The translations under genes were made by a program, and so were the position numbers. The notes beneath the pieces were generated by a model, which was given only the letters and a program-made list of their open reading frames with translations, ran no database searches and had not been told where the DNA came from. Below are positions 1-21,665 of a stretch of DNA of 64,000 nucleotides, piece after piece. The stretch is from Amoebidium appalachense (taxonomy: Eukaryota; Ichthyosporea). Within the stretch, counting starts at the first letter, position 1. Each line of letters starts with the position of its first letter. Location of the stretch: positions 8,184,001 through 8,248,000 of the forward strand of contig CAVNZM010000006.1 of the NCBI GenBank assembly GCA_963693365.1, given 5' to 3'.

Positions 1-1777
1 TGTCTAGAATTATACCTGAAAGCGAGAATTTGATGACTCATGCACAATATGTGCAATGCGTTCGTATATCTTGTGCAGATTCTTTCTGATTAGATAGTGG
101 GATTTTCATAACTGTTCAATATGCGACTATGTTCAGTGTGGCATTTCGTAGATCTGGTCACCGATTTGGGTGTGCACGTGACGCACACACAAATATGGAG
201 TTTCATATGCATATGGCTTGCTGGGCAGGTGCAAATTTTAAAGTAACAGATCTATGAAGCTATGATATAGTCACTGTGCACTGTGAAACGTAACAACCTG
301 GATCAAGTATACAAGGACATGTGTGTATGTGGAGAAAGGTGGTGACGGTTTGCCCGTCTTTAGCTGTGTTTGCACTTTTTATTCCCAAAAGATACCTATA
401 ATATGTGGGCACAAACACGCAATGTGACCCGAACACAGACGCACAAATATTCGCACACACACACACACAAGCACAAAGGAGAGAGACAATATCCACATAT
501 ACACGTGTACACAATGTGCACCCACGCGAGCACGCGGGAATGGTGTGTTGCCTCATGCACACACGCATGAATGCACGCAAACCCACATGTCGTGTGCACG
601 GCTTACACACACAGTCACACGGTGACACACACACGCACAAACAATAGTAGAAACTGATTCAAGGGACACACACACACACGCACAATGTCATGTACACATT
701 GTCAAGCACATGGACGACGCACACCACCCACGCGCGCACACGTGACACACACACACTGTCAGTCACAGTGCCACGGACGCACGCGACATCACACACCCAC
801 GTGCACGCACAGCGCGCGCGCGCGCGCGTACAAATAGGCCTGTCACTGCTGTTACAAGACAAAAATGTGCATGCAGGCACCTTCGTCAGAAGTTACTCAA
901 TTGCAGCTATTCCAGGGAAGACTTAGTGTGAGTCGTGACGTCGATATTTACCATGGCCAGCATCTCTTTCTATGAATAATTGATTTCATTGGAATTGCGC
1001 ACGTGTGCATACATCCACCTACTCGTACATGAAAATGAAACGCTTGCGTTGTTACGCGCGTGCTTGGTTCCTAGCTACGTGCGTGACACAGGCGCGCTCG
1101 TGCAGCTGCAGCACGGCACATGACTAATATAGTACTATCGCTGTGCACGTGATCGGATTCCATCATTTCCATGGAAAGTTCTAAGAGATCCAAAAGATAT
1201 TCAGCGCTCCGATTGGCTCGGAGAGCACCATGCCTTGCTCCAAATAGATCTAGATCTTTCTTTCTGAGAATAGCGCAGTGTGGGGGAAGCTGTGTGGGGA
1301 CGGGATAGCGCGCGTGAATTTGCACGCTGCATGTAAACCTCCGGTCAAAACGTAACTTACGGCGATAGTATGTGGGGTAAACCTACCCTTTCTTTTCTGT
1401 CACACGGTAAGAACGGGTGAAACATGTGTCTGGTAGAAGCGGAAACGTTTTTTCACTGACCCGCTAACTAGGCCGGAATAGCCTGAGTGCATATGCACCT
1501 GAACGGGTTTTCAAATGTGCTCACAAAACGGTAATGAATGCTAACAATTGTATGAGAAACGACGTCAATTTCTTTCTTAATAACGAAATTTTTTCTTTCA
1601 CACAGGAGAAAAAATTGTGCTCCTAACAGTCGAGATTTTTTGATACGAAGGCCTGTCTTTGTGTTAATTAGCAGAAACTTTTTGCTTCTTCTTGGAGCCT
1701 TACAAGGACTTGCACGAAAACTTTAGCTGAACCTCCTCGCTATCCCAACTATTGGGTTCAATTTTAACAAAACGAAA
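1..1777. other. Upstream noncoding region, CA-rich
   Basis: No convincing gene is visible. Positions about 440-830 are dominated by CA/CACA and CG-alternating tracts (a pure CG run near 811-828), and the reading frames there are His-Thr-rich artefacts. The last few hundred bases are AT-richer and should contain the receptor promoter. No clear TATA box precedes the ATG at 1778. Confidence 0.5.
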
Positions 1778-12483
<10,706 letters not shown>

Positions 12484-12502
<19 letters not shown>

Positions 12503-13200
12503 TGACTTATGATTACATATCTGGAAAGAAATCCGTTTATGGCCACTTAAATGTGATAGGCTCTAGCGGCTATAATATGGAAGGATATCATTAGATGGTC
12601 TTATGAATGTACTCCTGGCGATATGTGGGTGATAGGGTGTAGTTACTGATGATTGCTTAATATGGAAAGATTTACATACGTGGTCACGTGAATGTACTTC
12701 ATACAGGTGAAAGGGTGTGGCAACTGATAAATCGAATTGCTTGATATGAAAGATAACCATATATGGCAAATGAACGATCTACATAAATGTAGGTGATAGG
12801 GTGTAGCAATTGATAGTTACTAATTATGGAGGGATATGCATATATGGTCACATGAATGTACTCCACCAATGTAGGTGATAGGGTGTGGCATATCAATGCA
12901 TCATACCTAAGGATTTCCAAACATGGATGCATAATGTACTCCACAAATGTAGTTGATAGGGTGTGGCAACTGGTAAGTGCCCTATATAAAAGAATATCAT
13001 CATAGTATATATGTGCACATGAAATTAAGTGTATGTGATAAGGTGAAGCGATTGATGATTGCTTGATATGGAAGGACATCTATATTTGGTAACATGAATG
13101 TACTCACCTTGTACAAATTTGGGTGATAGAGTGTAAGTGACAATTGCTTATTATAATTGTATCTATGTATGGTCACATGAATGTAGTACAACAGACTGTC
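12484..13200 (+). repeat. Satellite of about 85-90 bp units starting inside the receptor stop region
   Basis: Diverged tandem units share 'gtaggtgatagggtgtag', 'attgcttaatatggaaggata' and 'ggtcacatgaatgtact'. Copies of the first element lie near 12485, 12627, 12707, 12787, 12867, 12947, 13030 and 13120. The first copy encodes the last receptor residues (NVGDRV) and its TAG stop, so the array begins in coding sequence. Confidence 0.75.
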
Positions 13201-13444
13201 AATCTTGGTACACATACAATATGCAAATAACTCACAAATTTACGGGTCGCTCGCTAAACTTTGGCAGTCAAATCCTCAGAAACCCCATAGAAACCCCCAG
13301 AAAGAAGTATTTTTTGTCTGCTACTATCTTATTTCCGGGACTCTGATATGTGACATCTAAGCGCCTGTTCTTCCTTACGTTGAGTCCGATTGAATATTGT
13401 AGGACAACTCGGGGGACTCAGGGGCCGGGGGAGGGAGAGAGAGA

Positions 13445-13501
<57 letters not shown>

Positions 13502-14364
13502 CGTTTTTGCACCCACATCTATCATCGGTGGAAACAAGAAGTCACTGATGAAGAACGATTCGACAATTTACAAGGGGGGGGGGGGGAGGGGGGGGGGGGG
13601 GGGGGGAGGCTGCGGATTTCGCAACGTAAGAGGACTAGTCAGGAGCAGGGGTGTGTGGATATGTACGTGGGTTTCACGGGGTGTGGGGTGTGTGTGTGTG
13701 TGTGTCTGTTTTTTTTTCTTCTTTTCTTTTCGTTTTTTTTTTCTTTTTTTTTTTTTTTTGGGGGGGGGGGGGATACAATGATGAACTGAGTGCCTCATTG
13801 ACAACCGTTATGCCGCGCAGTGTGTACATGTTGCATGTGTGTGTTTTCATTGTCAGTGCGTGTGTGTATGTGGCAGCAGTGGTGGGTGGTGATTGTGACA
13901 TGTATGTATGTACGTGGGTGCACGTGCGGGCAGGGGGCACATGCAGCTTTTCATCCTCTTTGAACTCTTTTGTTCTGAAATCAAGAGCCAAGATGTTGGT
14001 TTTGACCTCTGGGGCATACTTCTTCAACTACTGAGACTGCCAGGATATACATACTACATTGTCAGCATGAAAATTGAACACGTTTACTCTTAACATGCAA
14101 ACATTGACTGCTAGCTCTTAGAAACATTTCAAACTGTACAAATTTGCATTCGTTTTTGGTACAATTCACGTTCATCCGCAGTCACCTTTTAGAAAACCCA
14201 TTGCCAATTTACATACGTCATGAACCTCCACCTCGGCTCGTCCCATTCATTCATAGATCTTTCCTTTCGCAAACACGAATACTATCTCACAACCTGACTA
14301 CATTTTCACTACGTATGCAGCAGTGTTAACAAAGACCTGAACCACACCTTCATTCCCATGAAGA

Positions 14365-14396
<32 letters not shown>

Positions 14397-14420
14397 CGCA
14401 ATCCAAGTAGATACTTGGCC
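13201..14420. other. Intergenic region with poly-G, T-rich and poly-A runs
   Basis: No gene recognised. Contents: an uninterrupted G-run of about 52 bp (13447-13498), a second G-rich run (13574-13610), a T-rich tract ending in Gs (13710-13771) and a 30-bp A-run (14362-14391). The A-run lies just beyond the 3' end of the minus-strand gene, but reads T on that gene's strand, so it is not its retrocopy tail. Confidence 0.5.
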
Positions 14421-16049
14421 TCAACTCATTGGTCCAGGACCATGATCAATGGCATGCCACCTAATCCAACGAGGCTCAGACATTATACTTGCACCCCTCC
14501 TCCCAGGCCTTCGGGTGCCGCTTGAACTGGCCCTCATGGCATACTCAAAGCGTGCATGCAGTACCTGAGTCAAAAACTGATCCAAGGTATGAATTGATAC
14601 GACCATTCGCGTGAACGTTGTCCACCCGACGCACGCAAACACATGATGAGGCTTCAACCAGGTAAACAACGTGGACACCGTAAACATAACCACCAAAAAT
14701 GAAAAACTGCGAATGTTAGAATACAGGTCATTAAAGTGGATCGACGCGCTCCGCGCCTTATACGCATAGTATGCCAACACGGGCGCAAACACGGTCGGAA
14801 GTGCCACTAGACCCGCGATAGCGTACACAGCACCTTCCGGGCGGTGTAGATATACTACTCTCCACACAATAAACCCCGGCATCGCCAAAACCACAGCCAA
14901 AATTGAATATCCTGCGGAACCCAAAAGGAGGTCCTTTTCCTTCAGCTGGTTGAGACTCGGCCCAAACACGTGCGCAATCATTCGTTGTCGCAGGACCATG
15001 ACCGAAAACCACGACGCAAACAGGAAAATCTGTATCGTGTACGCGGCAAAGATGTAGTTTGCGGCCAGTACGAGCCGCTCTTGCAAGACCTCAGGTTGGC
15101 GGTAATCGAGATCCATTGAAAATTCGTTTAATTGGTATTGGCTTGCGGCCGCCATGTGCAGGCTGTTGGCGACAACCAAAAGTGCAAAGGTGAATATTAA
15201 AACAAGGTACAGTTGCCCCCTCGACCGGACGACTGGGTGCCTCCGATTTAGGCACACGATGCACACGATAAGCAGGAATGGAACAAGGTTCAGCACGGTA
15301 AAAACCATTTCCAAAAAAAAGAGCCCCGTGGACTTTTGCAAGGCGACCTTCATCGTCGTTCTGAAATCTGCCACCCCAGCGTCCAGCATTGCATTTGCCC
15401 GGGCCATTTCAGTCTCATTCCCCGCCGCACTCGCCATCATTCTAGAATGATTTGCGTGGGTAGCTTTCAATGCATCTGCACTATTGAAAACAAGCGCATA
15501 CGGCGCAACCATTGTCGTCCTGGCACACAAATACAGAAATATTGCCTCCATGGCGATGGTTATCAGCATCACGGTGAAATTCGCTACAAAAGTCAAGCGT
15601 AGGTACGACTTTGCAAGTCGTAACCGCTTCGCCCTTAATATTCTCCTGTCTGCTTCCACCGTCAGCGACAGATTTTGCGCCGTGGATGGTGGCACGTTTG
15701 TATCATGTCTTGCTGTTTCGTGATGCGTCTCCACCGTCACACTTCTTCGTGTCTCATTCGCACCGTCTTTGAACATAACTTGCTTGGACTTGCAAGAGAA
15801 ATTGTCGACCGACTCGACGAGACAAGATTCCCGTGCGCGTGACTGAGAATTACTCCCGCTAGAGCCCGGATCATCCTTGGTGACATTTTGACCCTCCTGG
15901 GTTTTCTTGCTACATTCATCTAGGTTTGGGGCCCTCACACTATCTATGACTTGATCACCTTCCAATAACTCTACGGGTTGGTGTCTCTGTGCTTCTTTGT
16001 CAACTGGCAAACCGGACGCCATGGGATGCTCAGGCTGACCTAGGTCCAT
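14421..16049 (-). CDS. Uncharacterised 7-8 TM membrane protein, intronless
   Basis: A 542-codon open frame with ATG at 16049. Residues 1-150 are hydrophilic, with no signal peptide. Hydrophobic helices follow at about 152-176, 242-266, 279-300, 327-353, 375-400, 407-430 and 447-465, perhaps an eighth near 470-488, then an Arg/Ser-rich tail. The TM1-TM2 loop (about 65 residues) has glycosylation sequons (NHS, NET). This suggests an N-terminus inside and that loop outside, which is not the usual GPCR topology. I do not recognise the family. The uninterrupted frame and amphipathic design argue for a real gene, in contrast to the intron-rich receptor beside it. Confidence 0.75.
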   Translation of the reverse strand: MDLGQPEHPMASGLPVDKEAQRHQPVELLEGDQVIDSVRAPNLDECSKKTQEGQNVTKDDPGSSGSNSQSRARESCLVESVDNFSCKSKQVMFKDGANETRRSVTVETHHETARHDTNVPPSTAQNLSLTVEADRRILRAKRLRLAKSYLRLTFVANFTVMLITIAMEAIFLYLCARTTMVAPYALVFNSADALKATHANHSRMMASAAGNETEMARANAMLDAGVADFRTTMKVALQKSTGLFFLEMVFTVLNLVPFLLIVCIVCLNRRHPVVRSRGQLYLVLIFTFALLVVANSLHMAAASQYQLNEFSMDLDYRQPEVLQERLVLAANYIFAAYTIQIFLFASWFSVMVLRQRMIAHVFGPSLNQLKEKDLLLGSAGYSILAVVLAMPGFIVWRVVYLHRPEGAVYAIAGLVALPTVFAPVLAYYAYKARSASIHFNDLYSNIRSFSFLVVMFTVSTLFTWLKPHHVFACVGWTTFTRMVVSIHTLDQFLTQVLHARFEYAMRASSSGTRRPGRRGASIMSEPRWIRWHAIDHGPGPMS

Positions 16050-16831
16050 TTCCAGGTCAGACGTTGTTTAAGTTGTTGTGTGTGTGCTGTAGATAGAGTG
16101 GGAGAGCCATGGGTTTTCTTTTTGCCCCCGGCATTGCTTGCCACGCGTTAATTACGTGCATTGAAACATGGAATTGCAGCCTACGACAGTGTACATTTAT
16201 CAAGTAAATTACAACGTATATATGCACTCGTGCAAAGGCATATTAGGCCTAAATCGTGGTTTTTGGTCAGTTTGTAGTGCTGGGAGGTGGCTGGACACAA
16301 TGCATCTTGAAATGCGGCATTTGCAACTTTTGTGCCTAATCAGCATCCAATAATATCAGATCTGAAATACATACTTCTTGTGCCGTCACTCTTTACTCGC
16401 CCCAGTGAGTCATCGTGATTTGGTGCCCGCGAACAAGGTCACCAGAAGAATCATTGGACTCGCGTTACTGCATTTTTCTGCATTGAACAAGTAACCAAGT
16501 AACCTGAGTAACAGAGGCCCCTTTGTTCACACACATATACAGCACATACTTAGCATGTAATATAGGAAACCTTGAAAGCCCAGAAATCCTAAGCTTGACG
16601 TAGTGTTTTTGAGTTTGTTTAGGTATCCCGTATACTTTTGTTCCCATGTGGCTGACCAATCAAATCGATCAGCTGCACCGCCATGTGTGACGTAGATATA
16701 CATCGTCACCCCAGAAAAGGAAGCCCCCCAGATCAATAAACATCACGATGTAAATTTTCTTTTGACTGGATTTATTCGACGGAAAGATAGGCAAGTATGC
16801 ACGGCATACTGACAAGAAGACAATAAAAACT
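16050..16831. other. Intergenic region, no feature recognised
   Basis: Mixed-composition sequence between the membrane-protein gene and the retrotransposon. A short cluster of 'agtaac' motifs lies near 16488-16512. No coding region is supported. Confidence 0.4.
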
Positions 16832-18621
16832 TCACGAGTTATCCAGTAACAAGTGCATACTGAGATACCTGAACACTGTGTGAAAATCATATAAATACTC
16901 AATGTGACGACCAACAGATTTAAACAAAAAGTCTAAAGTGTTCACGTTGCCAGCTAGTGTAGCAGACACCCGTAGGGAAAGAGGTAAAACGCGACATAAA
17001 AACTCACACCTATCAACATGCTTGCGATTAAAAAGGTCAGCACAAAAGTGGCACCAGCGGCGATGAAAACAAGAATTACAGCGCCACTGCACAACTTCCC
17101 AGGCAATAACAACATCAGAGCACCATACAGACTTATCTACGAGGGTGGTATCCATACGTACAGCAGGAGAAATGTATCCTGCCAAAGCTCCCAAAAAGCG
17201 ATAATGATCAGTACGGTGTTGCCTAAGGAACATAACACATGCCGACTGAGTTTTACCTTTGATTTCTCTATCAGAACGAGAAAGAAACTTATACTGCGTA
17301 TGGTAGTAACGCGAAAAGGCAGAAAAAACAGGAAGAGAAAAGAAAGAGGGAGTGAGATAGCGAGAGGAAGAATCAGGTTGAAAGAGGGTAGGCTGAGGAC
17401 ATTCAGAAGTAGCGTTGGTGAATCGAGGGGGAAGAGGGATGGAGGGAGGGGGGGGGAACTTGAAGAAAGCATAAAGAGGGTGACCATCAGGTAGCCTAAC
17501 TAAATGAAAACAAAAACGAAGAGACAATTCCTCCATACAACAAACAGCAGACGACAATCCAAACATACTGATTAAGGGAGGCACAAACCGAGTACGAAAA
17601 AAAGTGCGCAGCGCAGTACCCTGAAAATCGTCGAACTCTTTCAGCGCCATGGCCGCCTCGCGAGGTGGGGCGCAGGCCAATAGCGGAAGTCCATATTCGA
17701 AAGTCGGCCGTAAAAAAGTTTTATAGTAGAGAAGAAGGTTCGCAGGATGGATCATAGACTCCTGTTGAAACATATTTGACACGATGTGAAGCTTACCCTT
17801 CGCACGAGCGATCCGTGCCGTGAGGAGCTTGCGGAAATCAATACCCCGTGCAGTAAAAGGAATACCCAAATAGTCATAGGTGCTCTGAACAGGAATAGGA
17901 AGACCGGCCAATCGAAAGGAAGTGTTCTTCGAAAAAGTAGCACACTTTGCAATTCCGACTGTCATGAGATTCTCGGTGCACCATTGATCCACCTGACGAA
18001 GCATCTGGTGCATGACATCTTCGGTTAAGGAACAAAGAACAATATTGTCCGCAAAAAGGAGACCCGGTTAACACGGCGGGTATGCAGTTGGCCAAAGGGT
18101 TCGAGGGCGCAGGCTAAATCGTCAATGAAAACGTCAAACAACAACGGACTCAGGAGGGACCCCTGCAGAAGACCCCGAGAACGGGAAAAACCGGGTGTTA
18201 ATGTTCCATTGACCGCCGCTCGTCCGCGAGTGGTATCGAACAACGCTTGCAGAAGACGGCCAAAGGGGGCTGGTAAGCCCCGCATAGCCAGCTTATGCCA
18301 TAACAAACCAGTGGGTACGGTGTCGTAGGCGTTCTTAAGGTCGATGAAGACAACGTGTGGAGAGCCAGAAGTAATGGATTCATGGAGTAACAGACTGTGA
18401 GTATAACACGAATAGGCATGACGAAAGCCCCCTTGAAGGGAAGAAAGACGGAACACGGCGTTTAAAGAATCGTCGGTGTTAAACGCGCGAAGCATGCAAC
18501 CCTCGAAGAGCCGACGAAAAACGTTGGTAAGTGTGACGGGACGAAAGTCGTTAATGACCCCCTGCGACACCTTCTTACGAACGGGCGTAACGATTGTGTC
18601 AAGCCACGAATTTGGAATCAA
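16832..18621 (-). pseudogene. LINE reverse transcriptase, palm and thumb, with frameshift and mutated catalytic box
   Basis: From 18621 downward it encodes NDFRPVTLTN, VFIDLKNAYDTV and GLLQGSLLSPLLFDVFIDDL, typical RT blocks. After a frameshift near 18060 it continues LFADNIVLCSLTE in the frame ending at 16832. The family active-site box is F/Y-A-D-D, and here codons GCG GAC AAT give A-D-N, so the second catalytic aspartate is replaced. The downstream part (residues VDQWCTENLMTVGIAK onward) matches the thumb and C-terminal region by position. Known chemistry of the family makes this enzyme inactive even apart from the frameshift. Confidence 0.8.
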
Positions 18622-19215
18622 CCCGAGTTCGAAAAAAGCCGAAAAAACTCACTAAGAAGGACAGCAAAAGGCGGGGGCGGGGGGGACTCTGCACGATTAC
18701 GGGGCGGAAGCACGGGAGAAAGAACCTTGAAAAGCACGGGAGGAAGAGCATCCGGCCCGCACGCCTTGCGGGGTTTTAATGCCCGTATAGCACCAAAAAC
18801 AGCCGAAGAGTTGAAATAACTATGAAAAGTGCCCGGGAACGATCGGTCCGGCTCCCAACTCGGCGGCTGGGAGAGGCCAGCGGGCGGTGATGGAACCGTG
18901 GACACGTTAGGAAGCGAAAATAGGGAAGCATAATAGTCATCGACAGGTTCAGCGACGGAGATGGAAGGAGACGGGGCATAGACTTGCACGGAAGGCCCAA
19001 ACCGACCGGCGGATTTCCAGACCGATAATGCTTCCTGTAGAGGCAACAACTGTCGTAGGGACTGCAAAACGTGAGACTGTCTCAGCCGAACGGAAGGGTA
19101 CTCAACCGTGCCCACCACCTGCTCGCCAAGGGCAAATAGGAACTCAACAAACTCATTATAACAAACCTCCAAAATAGCCGGGTTCCGCTGCGCACGGGCT
19201 GCGGCAAGAAAGAAG
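18618..19215 (-). pseudogene. LINE RT N-terminal (fingers) region
   Basis: Encodes AIRALKPRKACGPDALPP followed by VLFKVLSPVLPP, the typical 'LK..KA.GPD.LP...FK' start of LINE reverse transcriptase domains. The frame breaks at 18618-18625 before the next RT block. Upstream, toward 19256, the frame contains a TAG stop. Confidence 0.75.
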
Positions 19216-19255
19216 CCATGAACCTACTCATACTCCTTGACAGCGAGTAACTGGT

Positions 19256-19870
19256 TTAACTTGTGCTTGAAACCGCGAGATAAGAGGCGGCGGTTAGTCT
19301 GAGAGTAGCCCCGCCGAAGTGAACAGGGAAGGAAACCGAAAATTCTACAGGGGAATGGTCCGAACTACGCCGAAAGGAATCGGGTGGGGAAATTACTCGA
19401 AGCCTTAGGGTGGAGTCCCAAAACGAGGCACCCCAGTCAGTCGCGTGGTTAGCAAAAACGCGAGGAAGAGGGACATGGTGCTTTCGAAGAAGGTTGGCGA
19501 GGACACGAGCACGGTCAGAAAAAGGACGAAACTGTGCTGGGGACGGGGTATGTTCCCTATCACACGGAACCACTGGACAATTGAAGTCACCAATAAAAAC
19601 TTGAGAAACGGGAATTTGGTTAAACACGGCTGATAAAGTGTCAGTACCTAACGATAAAGGAAAGTACACGAAAGACAAAGTCCACGCACGAAACTGAATG
19701 GTGACGAAATACTCATGCGCCGCAATGACCCTGCAATCCCAACGAATGCTAGGATTGGCTAAAACCGCGATGCCGCCGCGGTAGAAACCAGTCGATGACG
19801 ACGACCCAATGTAAATGGGGCTTCCGGGGCCCGGGTACCATATCAGGAGCGGGCAATTTTTGAATTCTCC
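19256..19870 (-). pseudogene. LINE endonuclease (EEP family), 5'-truncated
   Basis: Motifs of the endonuclease/exonuclease/phosphatase fold are visible: FYRGGIAVLANPS, VFIGDFNCPV (GDFN metal/phosphate motif) and SSDHSPVEFSV (SDH catalytic histidine). The N-terminal third with the catalytic glutamate is absent. The frame continues upstream to 20098 but that part does not look like the family, so I place the truncation near 19870. Confidence 0.75.
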
Positions 19871-21338
19871 CTCCCCGGCCCCGCCGGGGAAAATTTGAGG
19901 TTTTTGGACCTCAAAGAAGTCAAATCCTGCAAAATCCACTACCGGGAGGCCAAAAAGGGTGATTTCACAAAAAAGGAGGGTCATACATGAAAAAGAGAAA
20001 ATGGGCGAGTTCAGTGGGCTGCCGATAAGTATATTTCGTGCTGGGCCGGTATACATGCTGCCGTGGTTGTTGCTGTAGACGGCAGTATGGCATTGCATGT
20101 GTCACGTGACATGCACGTGAATACGACCATGTGCAGGCACTGAGTCTAGGGGGATTTGTGTGTGTGTTTTGGAGCACCGACAAGGCAGAGCCAGGGTGAG
20201 GGATGTGTAAACATGGAGTTTAGGGAGATCGTGCTGCTATTGTAACATGTGCACAAAACAGCCACGTGCACCACACTCCGGTGTACAGAACAATAATACG
20301 CACATTATTGCGTCACTGTAATATCATGTATGCGCATGCCGCACAAGGTTTAGGAGACCACCACAGTATATGCTATTTTCTTTTGGTTGATATCCATGTA
20401 GGAATGGTGTGTTGCAGTTGTCATGATCAGCCTGAGGCAGGCACGTGCACTCACTGAATTACTAGAACTCATGAATAAAAAATACATTCGCTAAAAATGG
20501 CAAGGTAAATTTGGGGCCAAGCTATTATTTCCCCCTTTTAAACGTTTTTTTAGCTCCAAGAACTTCGACGCCAAAATTTCTATATTTGGCCATCGTATAT
20601 GATAATGAACACGTGTACTTAAAGTAGTTATATAAATATGAGCGGCCCATTACAAATACAGTGACGAAAAACAGTGACCCACGAGCAGTTTTTCTTTCTA
20701 TCCCCCCCGTATGATCTCAGCAACTTTAAAGTAGTCACAAAGTTTAGTTATTTTCATTATTTTCATTGCTCTGAACTCTATTACTCTGAAGCTTTAACGA
20801 TCACCGTGCATGTGCCGCAAGATAACAACCCTATATGTGTGCAGCTGCAGCCTGCAGGTTAGACTCGCTGAAAAGACAATTGTCAGTGTGCATCCGACGC
20901 TTGCAGCTGCAGCTAGCCTCTGCAACATTAATACTTGCCAAGTGAATGCTCTTACACTTGATCATCATTCACTCAAAAAACCGAGGACCGACAGATTAAA
21001 TATTAATGTCGATCCGAATGATCAGCAAGTGTCTATGTGTACTACTACTATATACACACACACGTAAAAAGCGAAGCTATCAGTTACAAGGCACACCTGC
21101 TGCACTGGCACACATACACATACACACCGGCAGATCGATGCTGTCAAAATTTACTTTCATGTACTTCGTAGGTCCGACACAGGTGCACATGAACACGTAC
21201 ATATGTGCAAGCTGCGCACACACCACACCACACATACACACACACACACACTCTCACACACACACACGGACACACGCACGCACGCACACACACACACGCA
21301 CACACACACGCACGCGCGCGCGCGCGCGCGCGCGCGCA

Positions 21339-21392
<54 letters not shown>

Positions 21393-21665
21393 TACACACA
21401 TCACTGGGTGCGCTCGCTGGGGATTAGTTTTTTGGCACACTGTTGACTTTATCGTGTGTTTATTATTTGCTATTTATTGGCCAGCGGCCAACATTTAAAA
21501 ATATATATACCTAAAAATAAATACTGACTGCGGCCAGCAGACATTATACACCTTCCAAGACACATGAACACCAATAGTCTAACACACCATACTCTCGATC
21601 ACAAAGAATTACTAACGAACAGAGAAAAGTGCAAAGGCTCTGTACTATTACTCAGATTCTAAATT
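19871..21665. other. Intergenic region, no gene recognised
   Basis: AT-rich, mixed sequence. The only clear structure is a CA/CG microsatellite at 21225-21395, including a 20-bp CGCG run near 21313-21336. Short open frames here lack recognisable features. Confidence 0.45.

Larger units (their letters stand above)
16832..19870 (-). mobile_element. Decayed non-LTR (LINE-type) retrotransposon
   Basis: On the minus strand the order is endonuclease, then reverse transcriptase, then a C-terminal region, as in apurinic-endonuclease-type LINEs. It is broken by at least three frameshifts (near 19270, 18625 and 18060) and an in-frame TAG near 19228. It is 5'-truncated: the N-terminal half of the endonuclease is missing. 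No 3' poly-A tail or target-site duplication could be identified. Clade not assigned. Confidence 0.8.

Noticed and set aside
260-926. Open frames in the first kilobase
   Set aside because: CA-rich sequence gives His/Thr or Cys/Val frames in several phases; no domain, no splice context.
14362-14391. Poly-A run as a retrocopy tail of the minus-strand membrane-protein gene
   Set aside because: On the gene's strand the run is T, the wrong orientation for a 3' tail.
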